Below are positions 9,909 through 17,874 of a DNA stretch of 64,000 bases, in pieces. Below the pieces are notes generated by a model. That model made no database searches, was not told the origin of the DNA, and saw only the letters and a program-made list of their open reading frames with translations. Source of the stretch: Chryseobacterium vaccae. GTDB lineage: Bacteria > Bacteroidota > Bacteroidia > Flavobacteriales > Weeksellaceae. Made by a program: the position numbers and the translations under genes. The stretch covers positions 1,054,001 to 1,118,000 of the forward strand of contig NZ_VSWH01000001.1 in the NCBI RefSeq assembly GCF_009602705.1, read 5' to 3'. How positions within the stretch are numbered: position 1 is the stretch's first letter; each line of letters begins with the position of its first letter.

Positions 9909-9939
9909 TTTCTGACTTCACCATATTTCCGTATCTTTG
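9909..9939 (+). promoter_or_regulatory. Promoter of the AraC-family gene
   Basis: TATCTTTG at 9932-9939 matches TAnnTTTG, and TTTC lies at 9909-9912 exactly 19 bases upstream, one mismatch from the TTTG -33 consensus. The start codon is 20 bases downstream. Confidence 0.55.
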
Positions 9940-9959
9940 ATTTTTATAATTTCAATACC

Positions 9960-10874
9960 ATGAGTGACCAACTGGAAACCATAGAGGATTATTATCGTCG
10001 CATCCGTAAAGATCAGATCAAAATATTTGATTCTGAAGATTTTGAAATGGGAAAATCCCACTTCAATATTTCAATGCGGAAGTATTGCAGTTTTAAAAGC
10101 CCTTACAACCGCCGTGATTATTATAAGATCAGCTTTATCATAGGAAAAGGCACGATTCATTATGGTTCACACCAACTGTATATTGACCGCCCTGCCCTGT
10201 TTTTTCCATCGCCCAGCATTCCGTATTCATGGGAATGTGACGGAGATTTCCAGGAAGGCTATTTCTGTCTCTTCAACCAGGAATTTTTTAACGGAAATTC
10301 AGAATTCAATCTTTTTAAAAAGACCTCCCTGTTTAAGGAATGGAGCAAGCCTGTTGTTTTTTTAACGGAGGAACAGACACAGCTCGCAACACTTTATTTC
10401 GACCAGATTTACAGGATGAACAATTCTGCATATCCGTTCCGTTGCAACAGCATTAAAAGCCATCTGGCTTCTGTTCTTCATCTGGCCCTGGAAAACCGTG
10501 TGGATGACATTAATCCTAATGAACTGCCGGCTAATATCCGCCTATATCGTTTATTTGATGAATTACTCAACAGACAGTTTCCTCTGGACTCTCCGGCTTA
10601 TCCGCTGGCTCTGAAAACGGCTTCTGATTTTGCAGAGCATCTTAATGTACATGTTAACCACCTGAATTCATCGGTAAAGTCGGTTACCCAGCTTACCACC
10701 ACCCAGATCATTAAAGAAAGGATGTTTGAAGAGTCTAAAAACCTTCTGAAATATACCAACTGGGATATTGCTGAAATAGGCTATACCCTGGGATTCGATC
10801 AGCCTGCCCACTTCAATAATTTCTTTAAAAAGCATGCCGATGTCTCTCCGCTTAAATTTAAAAACGCATTATAA
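9960..10874 (+). CDS. AraC family transcriptional regulator
   Basis: 304 aa. Residues about 30-160 form a cupin-like sensor domain (GKGTIHYGSHQLYI, then RPALFFPSPSIPYSW). The last 100 residues are the two helix-turn-helix AraC DNA-binding domain: the first HTH lies around FAEHLNVHVNHLNSSVK, and the second is IAEIGYTLGFDQPAHFNNFF, closely matching the AraC signature with the final KKHADVSPLKFK. It should bind DNA upstream of target genes in response to a small ligand. The next gene downstream on the same strand is a drug exporter with its own -7 element, so the exporter is the likeliest target. The ligand is not known. Confidence 0.92.
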   Translation: MSDQLETIEDYYRRIRKDQIKIFDSEDFEMGKSHFNISMRKYCSFKSPYNRRDYYKISFIIGKGTIHYGSHQLYIDRPALFFPSPSIPYSWECDGDFQEGYFCLFNQEFFNGNSEFNLFKKTSLFKEWSKPVVFLTEEQTQLATLYFDQIYRMNNSAYPFRCNSIKSHLASVLHLALENRVDDINPNELPANIRLYRLFDELLNRQFPLDSPAYPLALKTASDFAEHLNVHVNHLNSSVKSVTQLTTTQIIKERMFEESKNLLKYTNWDIAEIGYTLGFDQPAHFNNFFKKHADVSPLKFKNAL

Positions 10875-10934
10875 ATCTTTGATTTTTGTAATTTTTACTT
10901 TGTCTTTTAAAATTCATTCCTGTTATTCCTGATG

Positions 10935-10942
10935 TACTTTTG
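10935..10942 (+). promoter_or_regulatory. -7 element upstream of the MFS transporter
   Basis: TACTTTTG matches TAnnTTTG 17 bases before the ATG at 10960. No clear -33 box is present, which would suit activator dependence on the neighbouring AraC protein (inference). Confidence 0.45.
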
Positions 10943-10959
10943 TACGGTAAAAAAAATGA

Positions 10960-12174
10960 ATGATTATGTTGGTGAAAGAAGCATCTGAAAAACGAATCAG
11001 ATTAATAACGATCATGGCTTTTGTGTCAATTCCGCTTTCCGGATTTGTCACTGATATTTACCTGCCCTCCTTTCCTTCTATGGCTAAAGAAATGCAGGTT
11101 TCTGAGAAAGATATTCAAATTACTTTAACATCTTATCTGCTAAGTTACGGGATTTCCCAGCTGTTTGTAGGGGGTATCCTGGACAGTATAGGACGCTACC
11201 GGCCCAAATTACTGGCCTTATTTCTATTGATCCTGAGCAGTATCCTGATTACGATGACAGACAGCATTTTCCTGATATGCCTGCTTCGTATTCTCCAGGG
11301 AGCCGCCGTTTCTGTTCTGGTTGTGGCTACCCGTGCTATATTTGTAGATATTTATGATTCTGAAAAAGTAAAGCATTACCTGAGTTATTTCACTATTGTT
11401 TGGTCGTGCGGACCTATTTTAGCGCCTTTTTTAGGCGGATATCTTGAAAAGCTGTTCAACTGGCACGCCAATTTTCATTTTCTGGCGCTGTATGCGGGAA
11501 TTCTTTTCCTTTTCGAATGGTTTTTCAGCGGAGAAACCCTTCCGGAGAAGAAGAAACTGGATCTTTCTGAAAATATCAGTTTGTATAAAATGATGCTAAA
11601 GAACCGTATTTTTATGCTTGGGATCATTATTCTGGGGCTTAGTTATTCCATCGTCATGCTTTTCAATATTACCGGCCCTTTTATTATTGAAAACACGTTC
11701 CATTTTACTCCGGTTGTGATTGGTTACTGTACGCTGATCTTAGGTTTTTCATGGATGATTGGCGGTTTTATCGGAAAACGCAGGCTTAAACTTGATTTTA
11801 AGGATCGGATATTACAGCCTATTATCCTGCAGCTTGTCCTGATTACCGGACTGATTATTACCGGATATTTTGCAGAAAGTCTTTTTATCATGATTCCGTT
11901 TGCCTTCTTTATTCATATCTGTTCAGGAATTCTGTTTACATCATTCTTCACAACAAGTATGCTGTATTTTCCTAAAAATGCAGGAACAGCCGGAGGTTTG
12001 ATGGGCGGATTGGTGTATGTGATCACTTCGGTTACCAGTTTTATCATCTCTGTAAGCGGAACAGTCACGGAGCAAAATGGTCTGGCGTGGCGCTATCTTA
12101 TTATTGCTCTTTTTCTTCTGGGAATTATCCTGATCATGAACCAAGCCGTAAAAAAAGAAAAAGCAGAGAGTTAA
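10960..12174 (+). CDS. MFS transporter, Bcr/CflA drug-efflux type
   Basis: 404 aa with about 12 hydrophobic helices. The first helices hold the Bcr/CflA-type sequence GFVTDIYLPSFPSMAKEM, and the loop 2-3 motif is represented by GGILDSIGRYRPK, the MFS signature A region. RILQGAAVSVLVVATRAI fits helix 4 of the drug:H+ antiporter group. Members export drugs or small metabolites by proton antiport in the inner membrane. It follows the AraC regulator on the same strand with an 85-base gap and its own -7 element. ATG at 10960 was chosen; ATG at 10966 is also possible. The gene ends within a bidirectional hairpin. Confidence 0.9.
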   Translation: MIMLVKEASEKRIRLITIMAFVSIPLSGFVTDIYLPSFPSMAKEMQVSEKDIQITLTSYLLSYGISQLFVGGILDSIGRYRPKLLALFLLILSSILITMTDSIFLICLLRILQGAAVSVLVVATRAIFVDIYDSEKVKHYLSYFTIVWSCGPILAPFLGGYLEKLFNWHANFHFLALYAGILFLFEWFFSGETLPEKKKLDLSENISLYKMMLKNRIFMLGIIILGLSYSIVMLFNITGPFIIENTFHFTPVVIGYCTLILGFSWMIGGFIGKRRLKLDFKDRILQPIILQLVLITGLIITGYFAESLFIMIPFAFFIHICSGILFTSFFTTSMLYFPKNAGTAGGLMGGLVYVITSVTSFIISVSGTVTEQNGLAWRYLIIALFLLGIILIMNQAVKKEKAES

Positions 12175-12187
12175 TCCCTGCTTTTTT
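12158..12187. terminator. Bidirectional intrinsic terminator overlapping the MFS stop codon
   Basis: A 9-bp stem AAAAAGCAG / CTGCTTTTT, with an A tract on the left and a T tract on the right, lies between the convergent MFS and DUF488 genes. Confidence 0.8.
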
Positions 12188-12189
12188 GG

Positions 12190-12540
12190 CTATAAACTTT
12201 CGAGATATTGTTTTAAAATAATGGCATGACAGTGATTTTTGTCTTTTGCAGCATATAGCAGCGTGATCTTTTTCTGGTCTTTGTAACGGAGCAGGAAGTC
12301 TTTTCCATGATTACTTTCATGAAGTTCCTGCCTGTATTTTTCGGAGAAATCTTTCCATAATTCAGGATCGTGATGAAACCATTTCCTGAGCTCTGACGAA
12401 GGCGCCAGATCTTTATCCCATTCATCAATAGCTGCATGTTCCTTAGAAATACCTCTCGGCCAGAGACGGTCAACCAGAACACGGAGACCGTCTTCCGGGG
12501 AAGGTGTTTCATAGATGCGTTTCAATACTATTGTAATCAT
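12190..12540 (-). CDS. DUF488 family protein (YeaO-like)
   Basis: 116 aa, cytosolic. The sequence has the DUF488 hallmarks: an opening strand ending in KRIYE, then GLRVLVDRLWPRGISKE, a WDKDLAPSSELRKWFHHDP block, and the closing LLYAAKDKNHCHAIILKQYL. The family is small, widespread and of unsettled biochemical function. The length is normal. The ATG at 12540 is preceded by an A-rich stretch. It stands alone and ends at the terminator it shares with the transporter. Confidence 0.92.
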   Translation of the reverse strand: MITIVLKRIYETPSPEDGLRVLVDRLWPRGISKEHAAIDEWDKDLAPSSELRKWFHHDPELWKDFSEKYRQELHESNHGKDFLLRYKDQKKITLLYAAKDKNHCHAIILKQYLESL

Positions 12541-12977
12541 CTCATATTTCGTTAAACTAACCTAAGAGTTCGAGTTAAGGCTGGAAGTTCTTTTTAGTTA
12601 TAGGTATTAGAAGTTATTATAAAATTGAATTAATTTAAAGAAAGATAACCACCTATTATCGATGGCCTTCATAACTTCCCTCTTCCAGCTACCAGCTTCA
12701 AACCTTTAATCTCTCCCGAACTGAGTTTAAGTTATTAAATTTACTGATATTTAGCTTAATAAGCTCATTCTTTTCATAGAATAACCTGTCTTTTAATTTT
12801 GGAATAACGCCCTCTTTTTTACAGGAGAATTTTTTTTATTTTTTTCAAAAACCGTACAAAGTGCTTTCTTTTTTTGTTTAATTTAGCGAGATACTGAACA
12901 GCATTCAAACTGAATTTCCCATACAGTCTGAAATATTTAGCCAATACATTAAAACTATAAAAACGACCTTTCACAAA
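12541..12977. other. Intergenic region upstream of the hydrolase operon
   Basis: There is no convincing gene in this 437-base stretch. TAATTTTG at 12794-12801 matches the -7 consensus on the + strand but lies about 180 bases before the beta-lactamase start; if it is used, the transcript has a long leader containing T-rich runs at 12813-12843 and 12863-12880. Open frames on the minus strand here only mirror the low-complexity T runs. Confidence 0.4.
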
Positions 12978-13868
12978 ATGAAAAAAATTTTGTTTCTGGC
13001 TTCGGTCTGCGTACTTTCCATACAACTGAGCGCCCAGTCGACCGAAAACTTGCGAAAAGAGATCAACCGGATTATAACGGCTAAAAATGTAACTGCCGGA
13101 ATATCGATCAAAAACATAGAGAACGAAGATACATTAAGCATCAATGGACATATGAGCATGCCTATGATGAGCGTTTTCAAATTTCATATTGCCCTTGCAG
13201 TACTGGATCAGGTTGATAAAGGCAAACTAAAACTGTATCAGAAATTCCTGATCAAGAAAGAGGAATTGCTTCCTGACACCTGGAGTCCTATCCGGGATGA
13301 ATTTCCTGATGGGAATATCCATCTGACTCTTAACCAACTGCTACGGTATATGGTTGCCCACAGTGACAACAATGGCTGTGATATTCTTCTGAGAATGATA
13401 GGAGGCCCTGAATTCGTTCAAAAATTCATCAATAAACAGGGAATCAAAGATATTACCATTAAACTGGATGAGGAACAGATGGGTAAAGCCTGGGAAAATC
13501 TGTATGTCAATGTGACTACTCCTGAAGCCACCACTCTTCTGCTGGAAAAGTTTTATAATGGAAAAATTCTGAAGGAAAATACAACAGACTACCTTTACCG
13601 GATCATGGTGCAAACCTCACGCGGACTGACCTGGATGAAAGCAGGCCTGCCTCCCGGAACCGAACTTGCTCACAGAACAGGTATTTCCGGGAATAATCAA
13701 GATAATATGAGAGCAGCCATGAATGATGTCGGAATTTTTAAACTACCCAACGGGCAGCATATTATCCTTTCAGTCTATCTGAAAAACATTAAAGAAGAAC
13801 GTGCTGACACTGAAAAAATAATCGCAGATATTGCTAATGCTACCTACAACTACTATAAAGCTCAATAG
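12978..13868 (+). CDS. Class A beta-lactamase, CGA/CIA/VEB-like (first copy)
   Basis: 296 aa with a signal peptide (MKKILFLASVCVLSIQLSAQ). All class A elements are visible: the S65-V-F-K68 nucleophile motif, S129-D-N131, an omega-loop Glu in LDEEQMGK (residue 165 or 166), and R233-T-G235 in place of KTG. The wording around SVFKFHIALAVLDQVDKGKL and the omega loop fits the PER/VEB/CGA/CIA branch typical of Chryseobacterium, whose members hydrolyse penicillins and cephalosporins in the periplasm. It heads a five-gene run, with the next ATG four bases after its stop. A second, diverged copy lies 1.5 kb downstream. The spectrum cannot be read from the sequence. Confidence 0.92.
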   Translation: MKKILFLASVCVLSIQLSAQSTENLRKEINRIITAKNVTAGISIKNIENEDTLSINGHMSMPMMSVFKFHIALAVLDQVDKGKLKLYQKFLIKKEELLPDTWSPIRDEFPDGNIHLTLNQLLRYMVAHSDNNGCDILLRMIGGPEFVQKFINKQGIKDITIKLDEEQMGKAWENLYVNVTTPEATTLLLEKFYNGKILKENTTDYLYRIMVQTSRGLTWMKAGLPPGTELAHRTGISGNNQDNMRAAMNDVGIFKLPNGQHIILSVYLKNIKEERADTEKIIADIANATYNYYKAQ

Positions 13869-13872
13869 AATA

Positions 13873-14544
13873 ATGACCATAAGAGAACTCATCCTGTCTG
13901 CACTGATTTCAATAATCTCTTTCAGCTGCCAGCCTCATAAGAAAACAGAAACTGTCCCGGAAGAAAAGAATTATGTGTTTTTTCTGCACAATAAGTTTTT
14001 AGAGAACCATCCTTCAGGAACTATTTCCCCTGAATATAATACTAAAGCTGAATATAATGAAATACTGGCTTCTTTCAGGAAGGACGGCTTTGTTGTTATC
14101 AGCGAGAAAAGAAAACCTAAAACGGATGCTGTAATGTACGCCAGGAAGGTGACAGCCCAAATCGACAGTTTAACGGCAATGGGAGTCAAGCCCGATCACA
14201 TTACCGTAGTCGGTACTTCCAAAGGCGGATATATTGCTCAGTTTGTTTCAACGTATGCTAAAAACCCGGACCTTAATTTTGTCCTGATCGGCTGTTATCA
14301 GAATTCTGATATTAAGGAAATTCCTGACATCAATTTCTGCGGAAATATTCTGACTATTTATGAAAAAACTGATAGTTACGGAGTATCTGCCATCAAAAGA
14401 AAAGAACTGTCAACTCTTCCTGTTACCCGTTTTAAAGAAATGGAAATCAATACAGGGTTAAAGCACGGGTTTTTATACCTTGCTTCCGATGAGTGGATTC
14501 TCCCTGCTAAAAAGTGGGCCGCCAGAAATTATGACCTTAAATAA
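13873..14544 (+). CDS. Alpha/beta-hydrolase lipoprotein (first)
   Basis: 223 aa from the ATG at 13873, four bases after the beta-lactamase stop. The N-terminus is a lipoprotein signal ending ISFSC (Cys19). The nucleophile elbow is G-T-S-K-G at residues 114-118 (TVVGTSKGGYIAQF), and a late His in GLKHGFLY can complete the triad. The alpha/beta-hydrolase core appears small, with no large lid. It is probably anchored in the periplasm or outer membrane; the substrate is unknown. An esterase or peptidase-like role near cell-wall enzymes is inference only. It is the second gene of the five-hydrolase cluster. Confidence 0.8.
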   Translation: MTIRELILSALISIISFSCQPHKKTETVPEEKNYVFFLHNKFLENHPSGTISPEYNTKAEYNEILASFRKDGFVVISEKRKPKTDAVMYARKVTAQIDSLTAMGVKPDHITVVGTSKGGYIAQFVSTYAKNPDLNFVLIGCYQNSDIKEIPDINFCGNILTIYEKTDSYGVSAIKRKELSTLPVTRFKEMEINTGLKHGFLYLASDEWILPAKKWAARNYDLK

Positions 14545-14560
14545 CTCAGCTTTTAACATC

Positions 14561-15319
14561 ATGCGGTATTTACTATTTATTATTTTAAGTTTACTTTTTA
14601 TTCAGTGTTCTGTGAAAACCGGCGGTATTGCAGTTGCCAGTGCTGATTTTGAACCGGATACTTTGACTTATTTCGATCAATCCAGAGACCGGAAGATCCC
14701 GATCGCCATTTATCACCCTAAAAATAAAAAAAACTATAACCTTACTCCAATCATTTTCAGCCACGGGTGGGGTGAGAATAAAGGCGGTGATTATTTTGTT
14801 TACTCTTACCTCACCAAGCTTCTCGCTTCAAAAGGGTATTTTGTTATAAGCATACAGCATGAGCTGCCTACCGACGAAATACTGGCAATGGATGGAAATC
14901 TTCAGGTGACAAGAATGCCCAATTGGGAACGTGGTTCACAGAATATTCTTTTTGTCCTGAACAAACTAAAAACCGATTTTCCTGATCTTGATTACCATAA
15001 ACTGGCTGTAATAGGACATTCCAACGGTGGTGACATGACCGCTCTGTTTGCTCATCAGCATCCGGAAATGATCTATAAAGTGATTACCATGGATAACCGG
15101 AGAATGCCTTTGCCCAGAACAACTCATCCTAAAATCTATACGCTTCGCTCCAAGGATTACCCTGCGGACGACGGAGTTCTGCCTACGGAAGAAGAAAAAA
15201 AGAAATACGGAATGACGGTTGATTTCACCCCTGTCAACCATGGCAATATGGATAATGATGCAACTCCGGAAGAAGGAGAATATATGACCCTCAGAATTCT
15301 CGAATATTTAAAGAATTAA
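14561..15319 (+). CDS. Alpha/beta-hydrolase lipoprotein (second)
   Basis: 252 aa. The start at 14561 gives a good lipoprotein signal (MRYLLFIILSLLFIQC, Cys16). An oxyanion-side strand IIFSHGWGENKGG precedes the nucleophile elbow G-H-S-N-G at 152-156 (LAVIGHSNGGDMTAL); VNHGNMDND near the C-terminus supplies a candidate catalytic His. It resembles dienelactone-hydrolase or PAF-acetylhydrolase-like exported esterases. It follows the first hydrolase by 16 bases and precedes the second beta-lactamase by 18 bases. It is clearly not a close duplicate of its neighbour, since motifs and spacing differ. Confidence 0.82.
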   Translation: MRYLLFIILSLLFIQCSVKTGGIAVASADFEPDTLTYFDQSRDRKIPIAIYHPKNKKNYNLTPIIFSHGWGENKGGDYFVYSYLTKLLASKGYFVISIQHELPTDEILAMDGNLQVTRMPNWERGSQNILFVLNKLKTDFPDLDYHKLAVIGHSNGGDMTALFAHQHPEMIYKVITMDNRRMPLPRTTHPKIYTLRSKDYPADDGVLPTEEEKKKYGMTVDFTPVNHGNMDNDATPEEGEYMTLRILEYLKN

Positions 15320-15337
15320 TCATTTTAATAAAATACC

Positions 15338-16225
15338 ATGCAATCTGTAAGATTTTACTGTACTGCCTTAAGCCTTATGCTGGGATCGTTCAGCCTGAAT
15401 GCTCAAAAAGCCCATACTCTCACTCAAAAAATTGAAAACATTATTTCCGGTAAAAAAGCGGATGTAGGAGTTTCTGTTATCGGAGTTCAAAAGAATGATA
15501 AAGTCCAGATCAATGGTGAAAAATTTTATCCGATGCTGAGTACCTTTAAGTTCCCGATTGCTTTAACAACGCTTCATCAGGTTGAAAAAGGTAAGCTAAG
15601 GTTGGATCAAAAGATGCTCATTAAAAAGGAACAACTGCTGGAAGATACCTGGAGCCCCTTCCGGGAAAAATATCCTGAAGGAAATATTATCATTACCTTG
15701 GAAGATGCTTTACAATGGATGATGTGCTACAGTGATAACAATTTAACGGATATTATCCTAAGACTGATTGGGGGTACGGAACCTGTACAAAAGCTTATCG
15801 GCAGTGATTTCATCATCAAAAACGATGAAGAAGGCATGCACAAAGACTGGGATTCTCAGTTTATCAATACGATCACCCCCAATAAGGCGGCTAACCTGTT
15901 AGAAAAGTTCTATCAGGGAAAAATATTGAATAAAGCGCGCACTCAATGGCTTTATAACGCCATGCTCAATAACCAGACCGGGCTGAAACGCCTGAAAGGA
16001 AAACTCCCGGCCAATGTAAAAGTTGCTCACAGAAGCGGAACTTCTTTCACCAATGAAGCGGGCATGACAGGTGCAGTCAACAGCTACGGAATTATTGAAC
16101 TTCCTCATAACAAAAAAATCGTGGTTGCCGTTTTCGTACACAATACCTATGAAAGCTTTGACAACGCTGAAGCCATTATAGCAGATATTTCCAAAGCCGC
16201 TTATGACCATTATAACACTAAATAA
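15338..16225 (+). CDS. Class A beta-lactamase, second copy
   Basis: 295 aa with a signal peptide ending LNAQ (residue 23). Motifs: S68-T-F-K71, S132-D-N134, omega-loop Glu within NDEEGMHKDW (164 or 165) and R232-S-G-T-S. It is a paralogue of the beta-lactamase at 12978, sharing blocks such as LEKFYQGKIL versus LEKFYNGKIL and EDTWSPFREKYPEGNI versus PDTWSPIRDEFPDGNI, but with many differences, so the duplication is not recent. STFK and RSGTS are closer to well-studied class A enzymes than the first copy. All catalytic residues are present, so both copies could be active. Confidence 0.92.
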   Translation: MQSVRFYCTALSLMLGSFSLNAQKAHTLTQKIENIISGKKADVGVSVIGVQKNDKVQINGEKFYPMLSTFKFPIALTTLHQVEKGKLRLDQKMLIKKEQLLEDTWSPFREKYPEGNIIITLEDALQWMMCYSDNNLTDIILRLIGGTEPVQKLIGSDFIIKNDEEGMHKDWDSQFINTITPNKAANLLEKFYQGKILNKARTQWLYNAMLNNQTGLKRLKGKLPANVKVAHRSGTSFTNEAGMTGAVNSYGIIELPHNKKIVVAVFVHNTYESFDNAEAIIADISKAAYDHYNTK

Positions 16226-16229
16226 ATCC

Positions 16230-17270
16230 ATGTTTAAAACCCATTTTTTTTCTGCATTACTTACTGCTGCACTATTCAGTATTCCTGTAAAAGCCCAGAA
16301 ATCTGATTCCTATGTAAAGAAAATCGACAGTATTATTACCTCTTCAGTGCCTTTACAGTTCACCGGGGTTGTCCTCGTGTCCCAAGCCGGGAAAACCAAA
16401 TATCTGAAAGCGCATGGATACAGGGATTTTGATAAAAAAACTCCCCTGAAAACTAATGATCAGTTCGAGATTATGTCCAATTCAAAGCAAATTACCGCAG
16501 TCCTCGTCCTGCAGGAAGCTGAAAAAGGAACTCTTGATCTTCAGACCCCGATCAAAAAATACCTTCCGAAACTTACTCAATCGTGGGCTGACACGGTAAC
16601 AGTGCACAACCTACTGAATCATACCCACGGTATTGTGGACACGGAAAAACCACTGGTTATCAAGCCGGGTTCGCAATTCAAATATGGTAATTTATCCTAT
16701 GCTCTTTTAGGGGAGATCCTTGAAAATACAACGAAAAAGAAATTCACGGAGCTGGCCCATTCCCTTTTCAGGAAACTGAAAATGAATAAAACCTTCTGCT
16801 ACGATCCACAGAATAAGCAATCCTTAGTTCCGGGATACAGAAGTGAAAATAATCAGTATCAGAAAGTTGATGAAACATTCATCAATAACGAACTGCTCCC
16901 TGCTGCCGGAATTGTTTCCACAGTTCAGGATCTGGCGAAATGGGACCAGGCGCTGTACAAAGGGAAATTGCTTTCGTCCAAATATCAAAAAGCGATGATG
17001 ACAGCTTCTACTCTATCTCAGCACAATGTTTTTGGAAAAGAAAATATGGGATTCGGGTATAGCGTGAGGGTTATCAAAGAACAGGGTCTGGATTATTTCG
17101 GGATCACAGGACTGGGAGACGGCTTTACCTGCCTTAATGTGTATTTTCCTTCCACAGACACCAGTGTAATTGTTCTTGAAAACCAGATGCCAAGAAACAG
17201 CGAATATTGGAGTTATAAAGAAGCGACTATTAAGAATGCGGTGCTGAAGAGTATTATCAGCAGCCATTAG
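16230..17270 (+). CDS. Serine hydrolase, beta-lactamase-related (class C / penicillin-binding-like)
   Basis: 346 aa from the ATG at 16230, four bases after the previous stop. The signal peptide ends in VKAQ. Motifs: S83-N-S-K86 (the SxxK nucleophile), Y152-G-N154 (YxN) and the family sequence LLNHTHG at about 128-134. The third motif is unusual: the position of the usual HxG/KTG reads FGITGLGDGF. It belongs to the AmpC/PF00144 group, which includes beta-lactamases, D-amino-acid peptidases and esterases; activity cannot be assigned. It is the last gene of the hydrolase cluster. Confidence 0.85.
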   Translation: MFKTHFFSALLTAALFSIPVKAQKSDSYVKKIDSIITSSVPLQFTGVVLVSQAGKTKYLKAHGYRDFDKKTPLKTNDQFEIMSNSKQITAVLVLQEAEKGTLDLQTPIKKYLPKLTQSWADTVTVHNLLNHTHGIVDTEKPLVIKPGSQFKYGNLSYALLGEILENTTKKKFTELAHSLFRKLKMNKTFCYDPQNKQSLVPGYRSENNQYQKVDETFINNELLPAAGIVSTVQDLAKWDQALYKGKLLSSKYQKAMMTASTLSQHNVFGKENMGFGYSVRVIKEQGLDYFGITGLGDGFTCLNVYFPSTDTSVIVLENQMPRNSEYWSYKEATIKNAVLKSIISSH

Positions 17271-17334
17271 TTTTTGGACTGTATTTTTAATGCATAAATT
17301 TTGGATAAAGCCGGATTGGAAGATTTTATTTTGT

Positions 17335-17356
17335 GCAATGGGCTAAAGCCCATTGC
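17335..17356. repeat. Perfect 10-bp inverted repeat (GGGCTAAAGCCC type)
   Basis: GCAATGGGCT and AGCCCATTGC are separated by two bases. No T run follows, so it is not a standard terminator. Short palindromes of this kind are frequent between genes in Flavobacteriia (general knowledge, not checked). It could still end the hydrolase transcript 65 bases upstream. Confidence 0.5.
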
Positions 17357-17514
17357 TACTGAATAATTCAGTATACATAACTATATCTGTTAAGAATAAA
17401 CCATAAGTATTCCTGTACTTTAGATTTTAAAATTTTATCGGAATCTGAATTAAGGTTAAGGAGGTTAAGGAGGTGAAAAAGCTAAAAATTATCCTAAAAA
17501 GATGAACCTTTTTT

Positions 17515-17856
17515 TTATTCATCCCGCCAGTTGTGTCCGCAATGCCTGCACTGCTTAGCCAAAGGGGTCCTGGCCAATTTTCCGCATTCCGGACAGTTGT
17601 TAAAGAATACCTTTTCCGGAATTTCCGTCATGATCCTTTTCATTGTATTTTGTTCAAATTCATTATAGCCATTTTTCAAAAGAGCGATTACTTGCGGATC
17701 CTGGTTTATCCAGCCTCTTTCGATCATTACCTGTCTCATCTGAGAATCTTCAGATGTTTTACTGGTGTACATATGGTACTTCAATGCTGACTGTTCATCG
17801 CCGGTCCTTCAATGTCCAAAATAATTCCTGATATAGTCTATTACCTCTTTATCCAT
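17515..17856 (-). pseudogene. C-terminal zinc-ribbon protein gene interrupted by an in-frame TGA
   Basis: From ATG 17856 the frame reads MDKEVIDYIRNYFGH, meets TGA at 17811-17809, and then continues in the same frame through 98 sense codons to the stop at 17515. The continuation holds QMRQVMIERGWINQDP and a C-terminal zinc ribbon, CPECGKLARTP then CRHCGHNW. The start fits a normal N-terminus, so this looks like one 114-codon gene with a single nonsense change. A shorter product could begin at TTG 17784 or ATG 17772 (89 or 85 aa). It lies 18 bases upstream of the lactonase stop, in the same direction, so it is probably downstream in the lactonase transcript. The function is unknown. Confidence 0.7.
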
Positions 17857-17874
17857 TCTGTATCTGTAAAAAAA

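Noticed and set aside
12819..13025. Minus-strand frame upstream of the first beta-lactamase
   Set aside because: It overlaps the beta-lactamase start on the other strand and mirrors T-rich runs, giving a Lys/Phe-rich nonsense peptide.
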